A stretch of 17,682 nucleotides of DNA from an uncultured Clostridia bacterium (lineage in GTDB: Bacteria > Bacillota > Clostridia > Christensenellales > Borkfalkiaceae): positions 1-17,682 of the forward strand of contig CANROI010000009.1 in assembly GCA_947632165.1 (NCBI GenBank), written 5' to 3'. The position numbers and the translations under genes were made by a program. The notes under the pieces are model-generated. The model was given only the letters and a program-made list of their open reading frames with translations, was not told the DNA's origin and did no database searches. Shown one piece after another: positions 6,911-13,432 of this stretch; within the stretch, counting starts at the first letter, position 1; each line of letters opens with the position of its first letter.

Positions 6911-6970
6911 TATAAAAGGGCTCCTTTGGGTGGAGCTTGTCTGCCGGAATACTGCGAAGTGATTTTTATA
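6911..6970. repeat. Small inverted-repeat element downstream of rlmI
   Basis: Perfect 7-bp terminal inverted repeats TATAAAA (6911-6917) and TTTTATA (6964-6970) flank 46 bp. Inside lies GGCTCC-TTTGGGT-GGAGCT followed by TGTC. This is loosely similar to the palindromic repeat at the left edge of the window. It may be a degenerate copy of an interspersed element. It may also be chance; the evidence is thin. Confidence 0.25.
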
Positions 6971-6973
6971 ATC

Positions 6974-7012
6974 AAAGGGGCGCCGCCGATGAAATCGGCG
7001 GCGCCCCCTTTT
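6974..7012. terminator. Bidirectional terminator between rlmI and the small PriA-like gene
   Basis: A perfect 14-bp GC-rich stem, GGGGCGCCGCCGAT-GAA-ATCGGCGGCGCCCC, is preceded by AAA and followed by CTTTT. On the plus strand it ends rlmI. On the minus strand it lies just past the stop of the 85-codon gene at 7024 and gives stem plus TTTGATT, a weaker tail. The genes converge here, so shared use is likely. Confidence 0.85.
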
Positions 7013-7023
7013 GCGCTCGGGAC

Positions 7024-7281
7024 TCATGCGTTCAGGATCTCTTCGATCTCCTTAATGCGGTTCATGGGCACGGGCGCGCATTGCTCGGTGTTCTCTTCCA
7101 CTTTGACGACCACAGCATGGCGGATCGCATCCCCCTTCCCGAAGGGCACGACCACCTTATCCCCCTCCTTCACCGTAGAGAAGGGCGAGAGATACCAATA
7201 ATGCGCTCCGTCCAATTCCACCTGCACGAATGTGAACAGCCCGTTGTCGCGGATCACTCCGCCGCTCAATGAATGGATCAT
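7024..7281 (-). CDS. Small protein resembling the PriA N-terminal (3'-DNA-binding) domain
   Basis: An 85-residue soluble protein with no signal or membrane span. It is largely beta-rich, with the string VKEGDKVVVPFGKG (about 37-50), then VVVKVEE and a short C-terminal helix (IKEIEEILN). The order FVQVELDG, then a YWYLSP-like strand, then xVxVPFGxG, then VVxVxE, recalls the N-terminal beta-barrel of primosomal helicase PriA. In that domain a similar VxVPFG segment precedes a GIVVxVS strand. No helicase part is present, so at most this is a stand-alone domain. The start ATG has a good AAGGAGG (7292-7286) 4 nt upstream. It lies 76 nt after cls with no terminator between, so it is probably the last gene of the trmL operon. 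I do not recognise a named gene; the PriA resemblance is by eye. Confidence 0.7.
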   Translation of the reverse strand: MIHSLSGGVIRDNGLFTFVQVELDGAHYWYLSPFSTVKEGDKVVVPFGKGDAIRHAVVVKVEENTEQCAPVPMNRIKEIEEILNA

Positions 7282-7288
7282 AGCTCCT

Positions 7289-7325
7289 CCTTATGATGCT
7301 GCTTATGATGCTTGATGCTGATGCT
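7289..7325 (-). repeat. Tandem AGCATC-type short repeats over the ribosome binding site
   Basis: Read on the minus strand, AGCATCATAAG occurs twice in tandem with a 12-bp period (7312-7301 and 7300-7289). Two shorter AGCATCA-type units precede them. The last unit runs straight into the AAGGAGG of the 85-residue gene. The repeat lies upstream of the ribosome binding site, so a change in copy number would not alter the distance from that site to the ATG. Confidence 0.7.
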
Positions 7326-7357
7326 ACTGCTGATGTTGCCGTCCCGCGAGGGGCATG

Positions 7358-8938
7358 TCAGAACATGGGTGCGAACATCTTGGCGATCTCGCAGAGCCAC
7401 CGCCAGACGACCGGTTTTTTCGCGTCCTCCTCTGTCTGAAGCGCGGACGCCTTGAACATCTCCTCGAAGTCCTCTTTGAGCTGTGCGTTTGCCTTCGTGC
7501 GGTACATGAGCACCGCGTTTTCGAAGTGATGCATCAGCGAACGGTAATCGAGGTTGATCGTGCCGACGATCCCGACGTCGTCGTCCGCGAGAAAACTTTT
7601 GGCATGGATGAAGCCGGGCGTATACTCATAGATCTTGACCCCGCCGCGGATGAGCTTTGTGTAGTTGGAGCGGGTGATCGAGAAGGCGACCTTTTTATCG
7701 GGGATGCGCGGTGTGATGATGCGCACGTCCACCCCCCGCGCCGCCGCCGAGAGGAGCGCGCCGCGCATGCGGTAGTCGATGATGAGGTAGGGCGTGGTGA
7801 TATACACATATTTTTGCGCCGCCGCGAGCACGTTGATATACACCTCTTCGCCGACCTGCGCTTCGTAGAGCGGGCGCGGCCCGTCGCCGTAGGGCTGGAC
7901 GAACCCCTCGCCCTCGAACTTCTCGAACGTCTCGGGAATGTAGGGAGAGAAGTCCTCAAGCTCCTTCGCGCGGATGTTGTACAGGCGCAGGAACATCAGC
8001 GTGAGCCCGATCACGCCCTCGCCCTCGAGGCGGACCGCCGTGTCCTTCCAATACCCGAAGGGCTGTTCGGCGTTGATATATTCGTCCGCGAGGTTGATCC
8101 CGCCCGTGTAGCCGACCGTGCCGTCGATGATGGCGATCTTGCGGTGGTCGCGGAAGTTGTGGATGTTGGAGACGATGGGCACGAACGGGTTGAACTTCAC
8201 GCAGTTGATGCCCGCCTTGCGCAGCGTGCGGTAGTAGCCCGCCCGCAGCTTGCCCATGCAACCGATGTCGTCGTAAGTGACGCGCACTTCGACGCCCTCT
8301 TTGACCTTCTCCTTGAGCACTTCCAAGGTCTCCCCCCACATTTTACCGCGGGCGAGGATGAAATATTCCAGAAAGATGAACTTCTTCGCCGAGCGCAGAT
8401 CCTCGAGGAAGCGCACGAAGAACGCCTCGCCGCTCGCAAAGTACTCCGTTCTGGTGTTCGCATGGATGACGGCGTTCTTGTTGATCTTATGCAGCCCCTC
8501 CGATACCGCCGCCCAATTCCCCATGGCGTCGGAGCGCTTCGTCCGGGAGACCGCCCGCTGGATATAGGGGCGGGAATGCTCGTTGAGCATCGCGTACTGC
8601 CTGCGCTGTTTGCGGGAGGGACGGGTGTTCGAGAACACGATATAGATCGCCACGCCGAACAGGTTGAACATCACCACGCAGATGATCCACGGCAGTTTGG
8701 CCTCGGGGATCATGTCGCGGTTGACGATGTGCACGATGGTCAGGGCGAGCATGAACCAGTCCGCCGCGCCGAAAAGGATGCGGATCCAATCCGCCGCGTC
8801 CGGGAAGTTGGCGCAGAGCACCTCTTCCGCGGTATAGAGCACGCCGATGAAAAAGAGCGCCACCAGTGCGAAGAGCAGCACGATCGTGAGCGCGATGATG
8901 AAGAATCGGCTGAATAATTTTTTGAGCAATCGTTTCAT
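7358..8938 (-). CDS. cls: Cardiolipin synthase (phospholipase D family)
   Basis: A 526-residue membrane enzyme that joins two phosphatidylglycerol molecules into cardiolipin. Hydrophobic segments at about 10-35, 52-72 and 82-102 form the membrane anchor. The two phospholipase D HKD motifs are complete: HRKIAIID (His265, Lys267, Asp272, followed by GTVGYTGG) and HAKSFLAD (His445, Lys447, Asp452, followed by GTINLDYRS). Length is typical of Firmicute Cls. The start ATG overlaps the stop of the upstream gene (ATGA, 8935-8938) and has GAGGT 6 nt upstream. It is the third gene of the trmL operon. The link to the neighbours is unclear, apart from two membrane-bound products in a row. Confidence 0.95.
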   Translation of the reverse strand: MKRLLKKLFSRFFIIALTIVLLFALVALFFIGVLYTAEEVLCANFPDAADWIRILFGAADWFMLALTIVHIVNRDMIPEAKLPWIICVVMFNLFGVAIYIVFSNTRPSRKQRRQYAMLNEHSRPYIQRAVSRTKRSDAMGNWAAVSEGLHKINKNAVIHANTRTEYFASGEAFFVRFLEDLRSAKKFIFLEYFILARGKMWGETLEVLKEKVKEGVEVRVTYDDIGCMGKLRAGYYRTLRKAGINCVKFNPFVPIVSNIHNFRDHRKIAIIDGTVGYTGGINLADEYINAEQPFGYWKDTAVRLEGEGVIGLTLMFLRLYNIRAKELEDFSPYIPETFEKFEGEGFVQPYGDGPRPLYEAQVGEEVYINVLAAAQKYVYITTPYLIIDYRMRGALLSAAARGVDVRIITPRIPDKKVAFSITRSNYTKLIRGGVKIYEYTPGFIHAKSFLADDDVGIVGTINLDYRSLMHHFENAVLMYRTKANAQLKEDFEEMFKASALQTEEDAKKPVVWRWLCEIAKMFAPMF

Positions 8939-9837
8939 CGCAATACCTCATAGATATAGCACCCGCAGGGCGCGACCGAGCGGCGGTACTCCCCCACCGG
9001 CCCGGGATAGGAAAGCGTGGTGTGCAGATAGCGGAGGGACTTGCAGCCCTCGAAGGGATCGCTTCCGAATGCCCAAGCGGGGATCCCGCAGAGATCGAGC
9101 GAGAGGAGCTGCGCGCATGCCGCAAATGCGTCGTCGTCGATAAAATCCGCGCGGACGGTGAGCGAACTTGCCCCGGGCAGCGCGGCGACGAGCCGCACGC
9201 CTCCCGCCGTGTCGCGGTAGACGGCGTCTTTCTCGGCGCGGAAGGGCGCAGCGGCCCGCACTTCGGAGACGGCGCTCCCGACGAGCGCGCGCCCCGTGAG
9301 TTCGCACGTCCCGCCGAGGAAAAGCGTCTCCGCCCCCGAAGCGGCGAGCACGCCCCCACGGAGGCTCCCGGACATCAAAAATACCTCGGGAAAGACGGTG
9401 CGGCTTGTCCGCGCGAACCGGTCTCCCAACCAGGCAAAAAATTCGCCGTCGTAATAGCCGCGGCCGCCGTAAGACAGGCCGATCGCCGCGCGCTCGGGAC
9501 GGGAGAGCACGGGCCGCAGAGACAACAGCTCCGGAAGGGAGCCGGCGTCGAGCGCCGAGACGAGCGTGAAAAAGTCTTCGCCCGCTTCGATCCTGCCCCG
9601 CTTGCCGTCTTTGAAGAGCATAACGCCCTCCGCCCCGGCGCCCGCAAGCGAAGAATATACTTCCGAAAAGCGCTCCCGCGTGTGAGAGCCGTCCTCCCAG
9701 ATGCAATCGAAATCCGCGGCCCGGCCGAGCTCTTTGGGAAGGGGCAGAAAGAGCAGCGCGGCGCAGAGGAAAAAGACGAGCATGAAGGCGCCGATCCGAA
9801 GTAAGAGCGCCGTTTTACCGTTTGCAGAATGTTTCAC
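8935..9837 (-). CDS. Membrane-anchored BspA-like leucine-rich-repeat protein, function unknown
   Basis: About 300 residues. An N-terminal hydrophobic segment (about 9-31, LLLRIGAFMLVFFLCAALLF) serves as signal anchor. The rest is predicted to be outside the cell. The C-terminal part has degenerate BspA-type (LRR_5) repeats, for example DDDAFAACAQLLSLDL followed by DPFEGCKSLRYLHTT; the AF..C..L pattern is diagnostic. The middle contains irregular repeats of the same flavour. I place the start at the GTG at 9837, which overlaps the trmL stop as GTGA, rather than the GTG at 9849, which lies inside trmL and lacks a ribosome binding site. It sits between trmL and cls, overlapping both by 4 bp. BspA-like proteins are usually surface proteins for binding or adhesion. 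This one is small and its role cannot be told. Confidence 0.75.
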   Translation of the reverse strand: MKHSANGKTALLLRIGAFMLVFFLCAALLFLPLPKELGRAADFDCIWEDGSHTRERFSEVYSSLAGAGAEGVMLFKDGKRGRIEAGEDFFTLVSALDAGSLPELLSLRPVLSRPERAAIGLSYGGRGYYDGEFFAWLGDRFARTSRTVFPEVFLMSGSLRGGVLAASGAETLFLGGTCELTGRALVGSAVSEVRAAAPFRAEKDAVYRDTAGGVRLVAALPGASSLTVRADFIDDDAFAACAQLLSLDLCGIPAWAFGSDPFEGCKSLRYLHTTLSYPGPVGEYRRSVAPCGCYIYEVLR

Positions 9838-10334
9838 CTCTGTTCCCACTTCAGGCGATGGAGTTCGCCCGCCTTTTTCAGCCCTTCGAATCCGCCCTGC
9901 CTGAGCCCCTCATAGACGGCGATCGCGACCGCATTGCTCAGATTGAGGGAGCGGCTCTCCCCGATCATCGGGATGCGCACGCAATCCGCCTCGCGGGAGA
10001 CGAGCAGTTCCTCGTCCAGCCCGCGCGTCTCCTTGCCGAAGACGAGCGCGTCGCCGTCGGCGTATTCCGCCTCCGTATAGAGCCGCCGCGCCTTGGTCGT
10101 AAAGAAGTGCATCGGCGCACCGCCCAAATCGAGCAGGAGCGCGCCGAAATTTTCATGGACGCGTACGTCGACGAGGTGCCAATAGTCGAGCCCGGCGCGC
10201 TTGAGCGCCCGCTCGGAGAGGTCGAAGCCGAGCGGCTTCACGAGGTGCAGCACGCACCCCGTCGCGGCGCAGGTGCGCGCGATATTGCCCGTATTCTGCG
10301 GGATCTCCGGTTCCACAAGCACGACGTGCAGCAT
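9834..10334 (-). CDS. trmL: tRNA (cytidine/uridine-34 2'-O)-methyltransferase TrmL
   Basis: A 166-residue SPOUT (SpoU class) enzyme that methylates the ribose of the wobble base in tRNA-Leu isoacceptors. Motif 1 is PQNTGNIARTCAATG (12-26), motif 2 is LVFGKETRGL (97-106), and motif 3 is IPMIGESRSLNLSNAVAIAVYE (starting at 121), the SAM-binding knot. Length matches TrmL/CspR, which lacks extra RNA-binding domains. The start has AGAGGGG just upstream and lies about 47 nt after a predicted transcription start. First gene of a four-gene operon; its stop overlaps the GTG start of the next gene. Confidence 0.95.
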   Translation of the reverse strand: MLHVVLVEPEIPQNTGNIARTCAATGCVLHLVKPLGFDLSERALKRAGLDYWHLVDVRVHENFGALLLDLGGAPMHFFTTKARRLYTEAEYADGDALVFGKETRGLDEELLVSREADCVRIPMIGESRSLNLSNAVAIAVYEGLRQGGFEGLKKAGELHRLKWEQR

Positions 10335-10387
10335 ATCCCCTCTCCGTTCCGTGCCGCCCGCGCGGCGGCACCCCTCTGTATGCCCCT

Positions 10388-10416
10388 ATTTTACGACATA
10401 TTCCGACATTTTGCAA
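10388..10416 (-). promoter_or_regulatory. Promoter of the trmL operon
   Basis: TTGCAA (10416-10411), a 17-nt spacer and TAAAAT (10393-10388) on the minus strand. The expected start is near 10381. The 5' leader contains a perfect hairpin GTGCCGCC-loop-GGCGGCAC (10351-10371), which lies about 16 nt before the ATG. Confidence 0.75.
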
Positions 10417-10423
10417 GAAAATT

Positions 10424-10444
10424 GCCTCCGATTTTTTCGGAGGC
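10424..10444. repeat. Inverted repeat between divergent promoters
   Basis: GCCTCCGA-TTTTT-TCGGAGGC, 8 bp perfect. It sits between the -35 of the trmL promoter (to 10416) and the -35 of the small-RNA promoter (from 10458). On the minus strand it is followed by AATTTT and could act as a weak second terminator for read-through from ypeB. It could also be an operator. Neither is proven. Confidence 0.4.
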
Positions 10445-10457
10445 GCGGAAAAATTGC

Positions 10458-10486
10458 TTGACAGGCGGGGAAAAAGCAAGTATAAT
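10458..10486 (+). promoter_or_regulatory. Consensus promoter of a putative small RNA
   Basis: Perfect TTGACA (10458-10463), a 17-nt spacer and perfect TATAAT (10481-10486) on the plus strand. It is the best housekeeping-type promoter in the window, yet no protein gene follows on this strand. An inverted repeat TTGCTT (10454-10459) / AAGCAA (10474-10479) overlaps the -35 and the end of the spacer and could be an operator. Confidence 0.85.
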
Positions 10487-10492
10487 GGCGAA

Positions 10493-10585
10493 TGTTGCGT
10501 GCGGAAAACCGCATGCGGCGCACGAATTTGCTTACACATCCCATATTTTTTCTCATTAAAAAGCCGAGCTTCTGCTCGGCTTTTT
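10493..10585 (+). ncRNA. Putative small RNA of about 94 nt
   Basis: The transcript starts at about 10492-10493 from a perfect TTGACA-17-TATAAT promoter and ends at an intrinsic terminator. Its first 26 nt fold into an 11-bp hairpin with an AAAA loop: GTTGCGTGCGG (10494-10504) with CCGCATGCGGC (10509-10519), including three G-T pairs. A pyrimidine-rich unpaired stretch (about 10523-10557) follows, then the terminator stem GCCGAGC-TTCT-GCTCGGC with flanking A5/T5. The only reading frames are short and run into the terminator stem, so a non-coding role is more likely. It does not resemble tRNA, SRP RNA or 6S RNA. It lies between ypeB (convergent) and trmL (divergent). Targets are unknown. The signals are clear; the existence of the RNA is inferred. 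Confidence 0.65.
10558..10585. terminator. Bidirectional terminator for the small RNA and ypeB
   Basis: AAAAAGCCGAGC-TTCT-GCTCGGCTTTTT is a near-perfect symmetric intrinsic terminator with A5 and T5 flanks. It functions on the plus strand for the small RNA. On the minus strand it lies 20 nt after the ypeB stop. Confidence 0.92.
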
Positions 10586-10604
10586 AATTTCCGTCCGTCC
10601 GGTC

Positions 10605-12539
10605 TCATCTCAGGTAGCTTCCCCGTTCGCTGTCCACCACGCGGTAGACCTGGAGCTCTTCGCCCGTCTCCGCGTCGAGATAGACGACGTACTCCTCTTC
10701 GCCGTAGGTGCAGGCGAATTCGTGCGCGAGCACCTCTTCGCCGTTGAGCGGAATGACCGCAAGGTGCGCTGCATAGGGCGTAAGCCCCTCGGAGAGCTTC
10801 GATTGCGCCTCCTCGCGGGAGAGGCCGCTCTTCACCGTGCGTTCGCCGTGGTTGAGAAGATACTGCATGGCGTCGAGGCCGACGACCCGTCCCTTCGATT
10901 CGCACACCCGCACGCGAATGAGATCGGGGTACATTCTCACGCCGTTTTGCACCGCGACATAGGTGATATCCGCCACCATGCCCGCATCGGAGAGCCAGAC
11001 CGCCTGCACGCCGTCGTACCCGAGCTCCGAGAGGAAAGAGCGCGCGAGTTCATCGCAGGTGTCGAGGTCGAAGTTCTTCTCCGTGCATTCCTCATAGCTG
11101 TCGAAGAATGCGAGTTTTCCGCCGTTCTTGGTGATCTGCGCGAAGATCTCCATGCCGTTTTCGTCGGTGAGCGTGAAGTTGTAGCATGCGGCTCGCTCGG
11201 AGACCGTCTCGCCCGTGTACTGCGTTCCGGCGATATGATAGCCGTTCAGATATTGCCCCAGAAGCTCTTCGGCGCGCGCCTCGGAGATCTCCTCCTGCGA
11301 CGCAAGTTTGTTTTCGCCGACGTTCCCCTCCCCGGAGAAAGGCGCGTCCACCGTGTCCTCGGGCTCCTGCAGCGTAGACTTGCCGATCTCGCCGAACTTT
11401 TGGGAGACGGGGCCCTCCTTGCCGTCTATGAACGCCATGAAGTCGCCCGCCTCCATGTGCGTGGTGAGCTCGTTGAGCTCGTTGTAGAGCTTGGAATTCA
11501 CGCCATAGAGGTATTCCACCGTGTTCTTCTCCGTCTCGGAGAGCGCCTGCCCTTCGGAGACCTTCGCAAGAAGGGTGCGGCAGTAACTGCCCGTCTTGTT
11601 GACGAAGGAGGAGATGTCCGTGCTCGTCAGGTTGTCGAGGGGCATGCGCTCGAGCGCGCTCTCCATGAGCATGCTGTCCACCAAGAGGTCGGTGAGGAGC
11701 TTCTGCCGTTCGCCCGCGCCCGAGGAGACGCGCAGTTTGGAGAGATTGCTGTCCATGTCCTCGGAGACGGAGACCATCTCGAAGAGGGCCGTGCGGTAGG
11801 CGTTGGCGGACTGCACCGTCATGTCGTTCATGCGGAATGCGCCCGCGGTCACGATCGTGCCGAGTGCGAGGCAGGCGACGCCCAAGGAGATGACTGCGGC
11901 GAGCCAGCCGCCGAAGCCGGGCGCATGCCGTTTCCGCTCCGTGTTCTGCTCCCGCTTATGCCGGCGGTCGCGCGCACGGCGTTCCCGTGCAGCCTCCCGC
12001 GCCTGCATGCGCTGCTCCCGCGCCTTCTCCTGCTGTTCGCGGCGCTTGAGCCGGAGGGCGATCCGCTCCTTCTTCTCCCGTTCGACGCGTGCGCGGCGGT
12101 CCGCCTTGCTCTCGTTCCTGAGCATTTCGCGGCGGGCGATGCGTTCCGCGCGCTTCTCTACCCGCTTTTCCTTGAGTGCGGCCGCATGGTCGAGCCGCGC
12201 CTGCTTGCGCTCCGCCTTTCTGCGCTGCGCGTCTGCACGCTTTTCGAGCCGTTTCGCCTTATATTCGGCGCGCTTTTCGATGCGCTTCTGCTTGAGTTCC
12301 GCGCGGTGCATGAGCTTCTTCTCCTTCTTCCCCGCGCGCGCCTTCGCCGCCTCGATCCGCTTGTCCGCCGCCGCAGTCTCGAGCGCCTCCGCCTTCTTCT
12401 GCGCCGTCTTCGGAGAGGCCGCGCGCTTCGTCTTCTTGGGCGCGCTCGCATGGGCCGCCGCCGCAGCCTTTTCCCGTTCGATCGCCTCTACCTTCTCGGC
12501 GCCGCTTGATACGTTCTTTCCCGTTTTATTCTCTTCCAT
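10605..12539 (-). CDS. ypeB: Spore germination protein YpeB with a long basic N-terminal extension
   Basis: A 644-residue protein; usual YpeB is about 450. From about residue 237 onward it matches YpeB in layout: one membrane span (about 210-235), an extracytoplasmic helical domain, and C-terminal PepSY-like domains (about 415-640, with DAETGEELQVYRV near the end). YpeB is required to place and stabilise the cortex-lytic enzyme SleB in dormant spores. The oddity is residues 1-209. They are almost all Lys, Arg, Glu, Ala and Gln, with irregular units such as EKRAEYKAKRLEKR, which suggests a long charged helix or coiled coil on the cytoplasmic (spore core) side. The start ATG is preceded by AAGGAGG at 4 nt spacing, overlapping the sleB stop region, and there is no better internal start with a site. 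Second gene of the sleB-ypeB operon. The family call is strong; the function of the extension is unknown. Confidence 0.9.
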   Translation of the reverse strand: MEENKTGKNVSSGAEKVEAIEREKAAAAAHASAPKKTKRAASPKTAQKKAEALETAAADKRIEAAKARAGKKEKKLMHRAELKQKRIEKRAEYKAKRLEKRADAQRRKAERKQARLDHAAALKEKRVEKRAERIARREMLRNESKADRRARVEREKKERIALRLKRREQQEKAREQRMQAREAARERRARDRRHKREQNTERKRHAPGFGGWLAAVISLGVACLALGTIVTAGAFRMNDMTVQSANAYRTALFEMVSVSEDMDSNLSKLRVSSGAGERQKLLTDLLVDSMLMESALERMPLDNLTSTDISSFVNKTGSYCRTLLAKVSEGQALSETEKNTVEYLYGVNSKLYNELNELTTHMEAGDFMAFIDGKEGPVSQKFGEIGKSTLQEPEDTVDAPFSGEGNVGENKLASQEEISEARAEELLGQYLNGYHIAGTQYTGETVSERAACYNFTLTDENGMEIFAQITKNGGKLAFFDSYEECTEKNFDLDTCDELARSFLSELGYDGVQAVWLSDAGMVADITYVAVQNGVRMYPDLIRVRVCESKGRVVGLDAMQYLLNHGERTVKSGLSREEAQSKLSEGLTPYAAHLAVIPLNGEEVLAHEFACTYGEEEYVVYLDAETGEELQVYRVVDSERGSYLR

Positions 12540-12548
12540 AACTCCTCC

Positions 12549-13298
12549 TTAAATGGCAAAGACGTGTTTGCCGATGACCGTCACCGTCTTGCGGTTGAAG
12601 ATCCATGCGCTCGTGGCGACTGCGGGATTGTAATAATAGAGGCAGCCGTAGGTCGGATCCCAGCCGTTCATGGCGTCCTTTGCGGCGTTATATGCGGTCT
12701 GGTTGGGCTCGAGATTGATCTGCCCGTCCGTAACGGCCGTAAAAGCGCCCTTCTGATAGATGACCCCCGAGATCGTGTTGGGGAAGGACGAACTTTTCAC
12801 ACGGTTCATGATGACCGCGCCGATTGCGACCTGCCCCGTATAGCTCTCTCCCCGTCCCTCCGCATAGATGGCCTTTGCCATGAGGTAGAGGTCGGAAGAG
12901 GTGTAGTTCGAGCTGCCGCTCCCCGAAGAGCCGGAGGGGCTCTTGCCGTCGAGCGCGTTGTAAGAATCGTTCATTCCGAGCGCGGCATAGGTGGACTTGC
13001 CGACAATGCCGTCTGCGGTGAGCCCGTTCTTCTTCTGGAAGGCGATGACCGCCTTTTTCGTACCCGCACCGAAGACGCCGTCTACGCTGCCCGAATAGTA
13101 GCCCCATTGTTTCAATCTGCGCTGGACTTCCCTGACCTCGTCCCCCTTGCTCCCTTGGCGGAGCACGGCGGCGGCGACTGCGGCAGTCTGCGCCGTATCG
13201 GCTGCGCGGGAGCGGGTGACCGCATACGCCGTGGCGGGAACCGCGGCGGAGGCGGCAAGCGCAAACGTCAACGCGCCGATTGCCAAAATTTTCTTCAT
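12549..13298 (-). CDS. sleB: Spore cortex-lytic enzyme SleB
   Basis: A 249-residue exported lytic transglycosylase that degrades spore cortex during germination. A signal peptide (about 1-26, ending near ATAYA) is followed by a peptidoglycan-binding domain (about 45-107, with QGSKGDEVREVQRRLKQWGY and DGVFGAGTKKAVIAFQ). A Ser/Gly linker (about 118-132) leads to the SleB/hydrolase_2 catalytic domain (about 136-247). There AIYAEGRGE places the probable catalytic Glu at 147. The strings GQVAIGAVIMNRV and YQKGAFTAVTDGQ are typical. Length is close to the family's 250-300. The start has AGGAGG 5 nt upstream. It is followed 9 nt later by ypeB, the conserved sporulation operon. A forespore-type promoter candidate lies just upstream. 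Confidence 0.96.
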   Translation of the reverse strand: MKKILAIGALTFALAASAAVPATAYAVTRSRAADTAQTAAVAAAVLRQGSKGDEVREVQRRLKQWGYYSGSVDGVFGAGTKKAVIAFQKKNGLTADGIVGKSTYAALGMNDSYNALDGKSPSGSSGSGSSNYTSSDLYLMAKAIYAEGRGESYTGQVAIGAVIMNRVKSSSFPNTISGVIYQKGAFTAVTDGQINLEPNQTAYNAAKDAMNGWDPTYGCLYYYNPAVATSAWIFNRKTVTVIGKHVFAI

Positions 13299-13314
13299 AT
13301 TTTCCTCCTATGCA

Positions 13315-13343
13315 CAATTTGAGCAGTCACGGAAAATTTATGC
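13315..13343 (-). promoter_or_regulatory. Candidate forespore (sigma-G-like) promoter of sleB-ypeB
   Basis: GCATA (13343-13339), a 17-nt spacer and CAAATTG (13321-13315) on the minus strand. The start is expected near 13308, about 10 nt before the ATG. The -35 fits the GHATR element of sigma-F/G. The -10 matches the sigma-G element only partly (CA at the start, A/T-rich centre). No good housekeeping promoter is visible in this gap. sleB is sigma-G-controlled in Bacillus, which supports the reading. Confidence 0.45.
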
Positions 13344-13398
13344 ACCCGTACAGACAGAGGAACAGGTCGCGACACAGTATTGCGAAGTTTATAAGAAC

Positions 13399-13428
13399 AG
13401 GCGCGCGGCAGGAATCTGCCGCGCGCCT
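13399..13428 (-). terminator. Hairpin after the spoIIQ-like gene
   Basis: A perfect 13-bp stem, AGGCGCGCGGCAG-loop-CTGCCGCGCGCCT, begins 4 nt past the stop codon at 13433. The following minus-strand sequence GTTCTTAT is only moderately U-rich. It is likely a terminator or 3'-end protecting hairpin rather than a textbook intrinsic terminator. Confidence 0.65.
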
Positions 13429-13432
13429 CAAC

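Noticed and set aside
7355..8917. Long plus-strand open frame opposite cls (520 codons)
   Set aside because: It is the antisense shadow of a gene with both HKD motifs; its own product has no recognisable motif and no ribosome binding site.
9838..9849. GTG at 9849 as start of the BspA-like gene
   Set aside because: It has no ribosome binding site and a longer overlap with trmL; the GTG at 9837 makes a standard 4-bp stop/start overlap.
10485..10559. 24-codon frame starting in the small-RNA promoter
   Set aside because: Its ATG overlaps the -10 box, so it lies upstream of the predicted transcript start.
10722..12509. Long plus-strand frame opposite ypeB (595 codons)
   Set aside because: It mirrors ypeB, and its Arg/Leu-rich bias is the complement of the Lys/Arg/Glu-rich extension.
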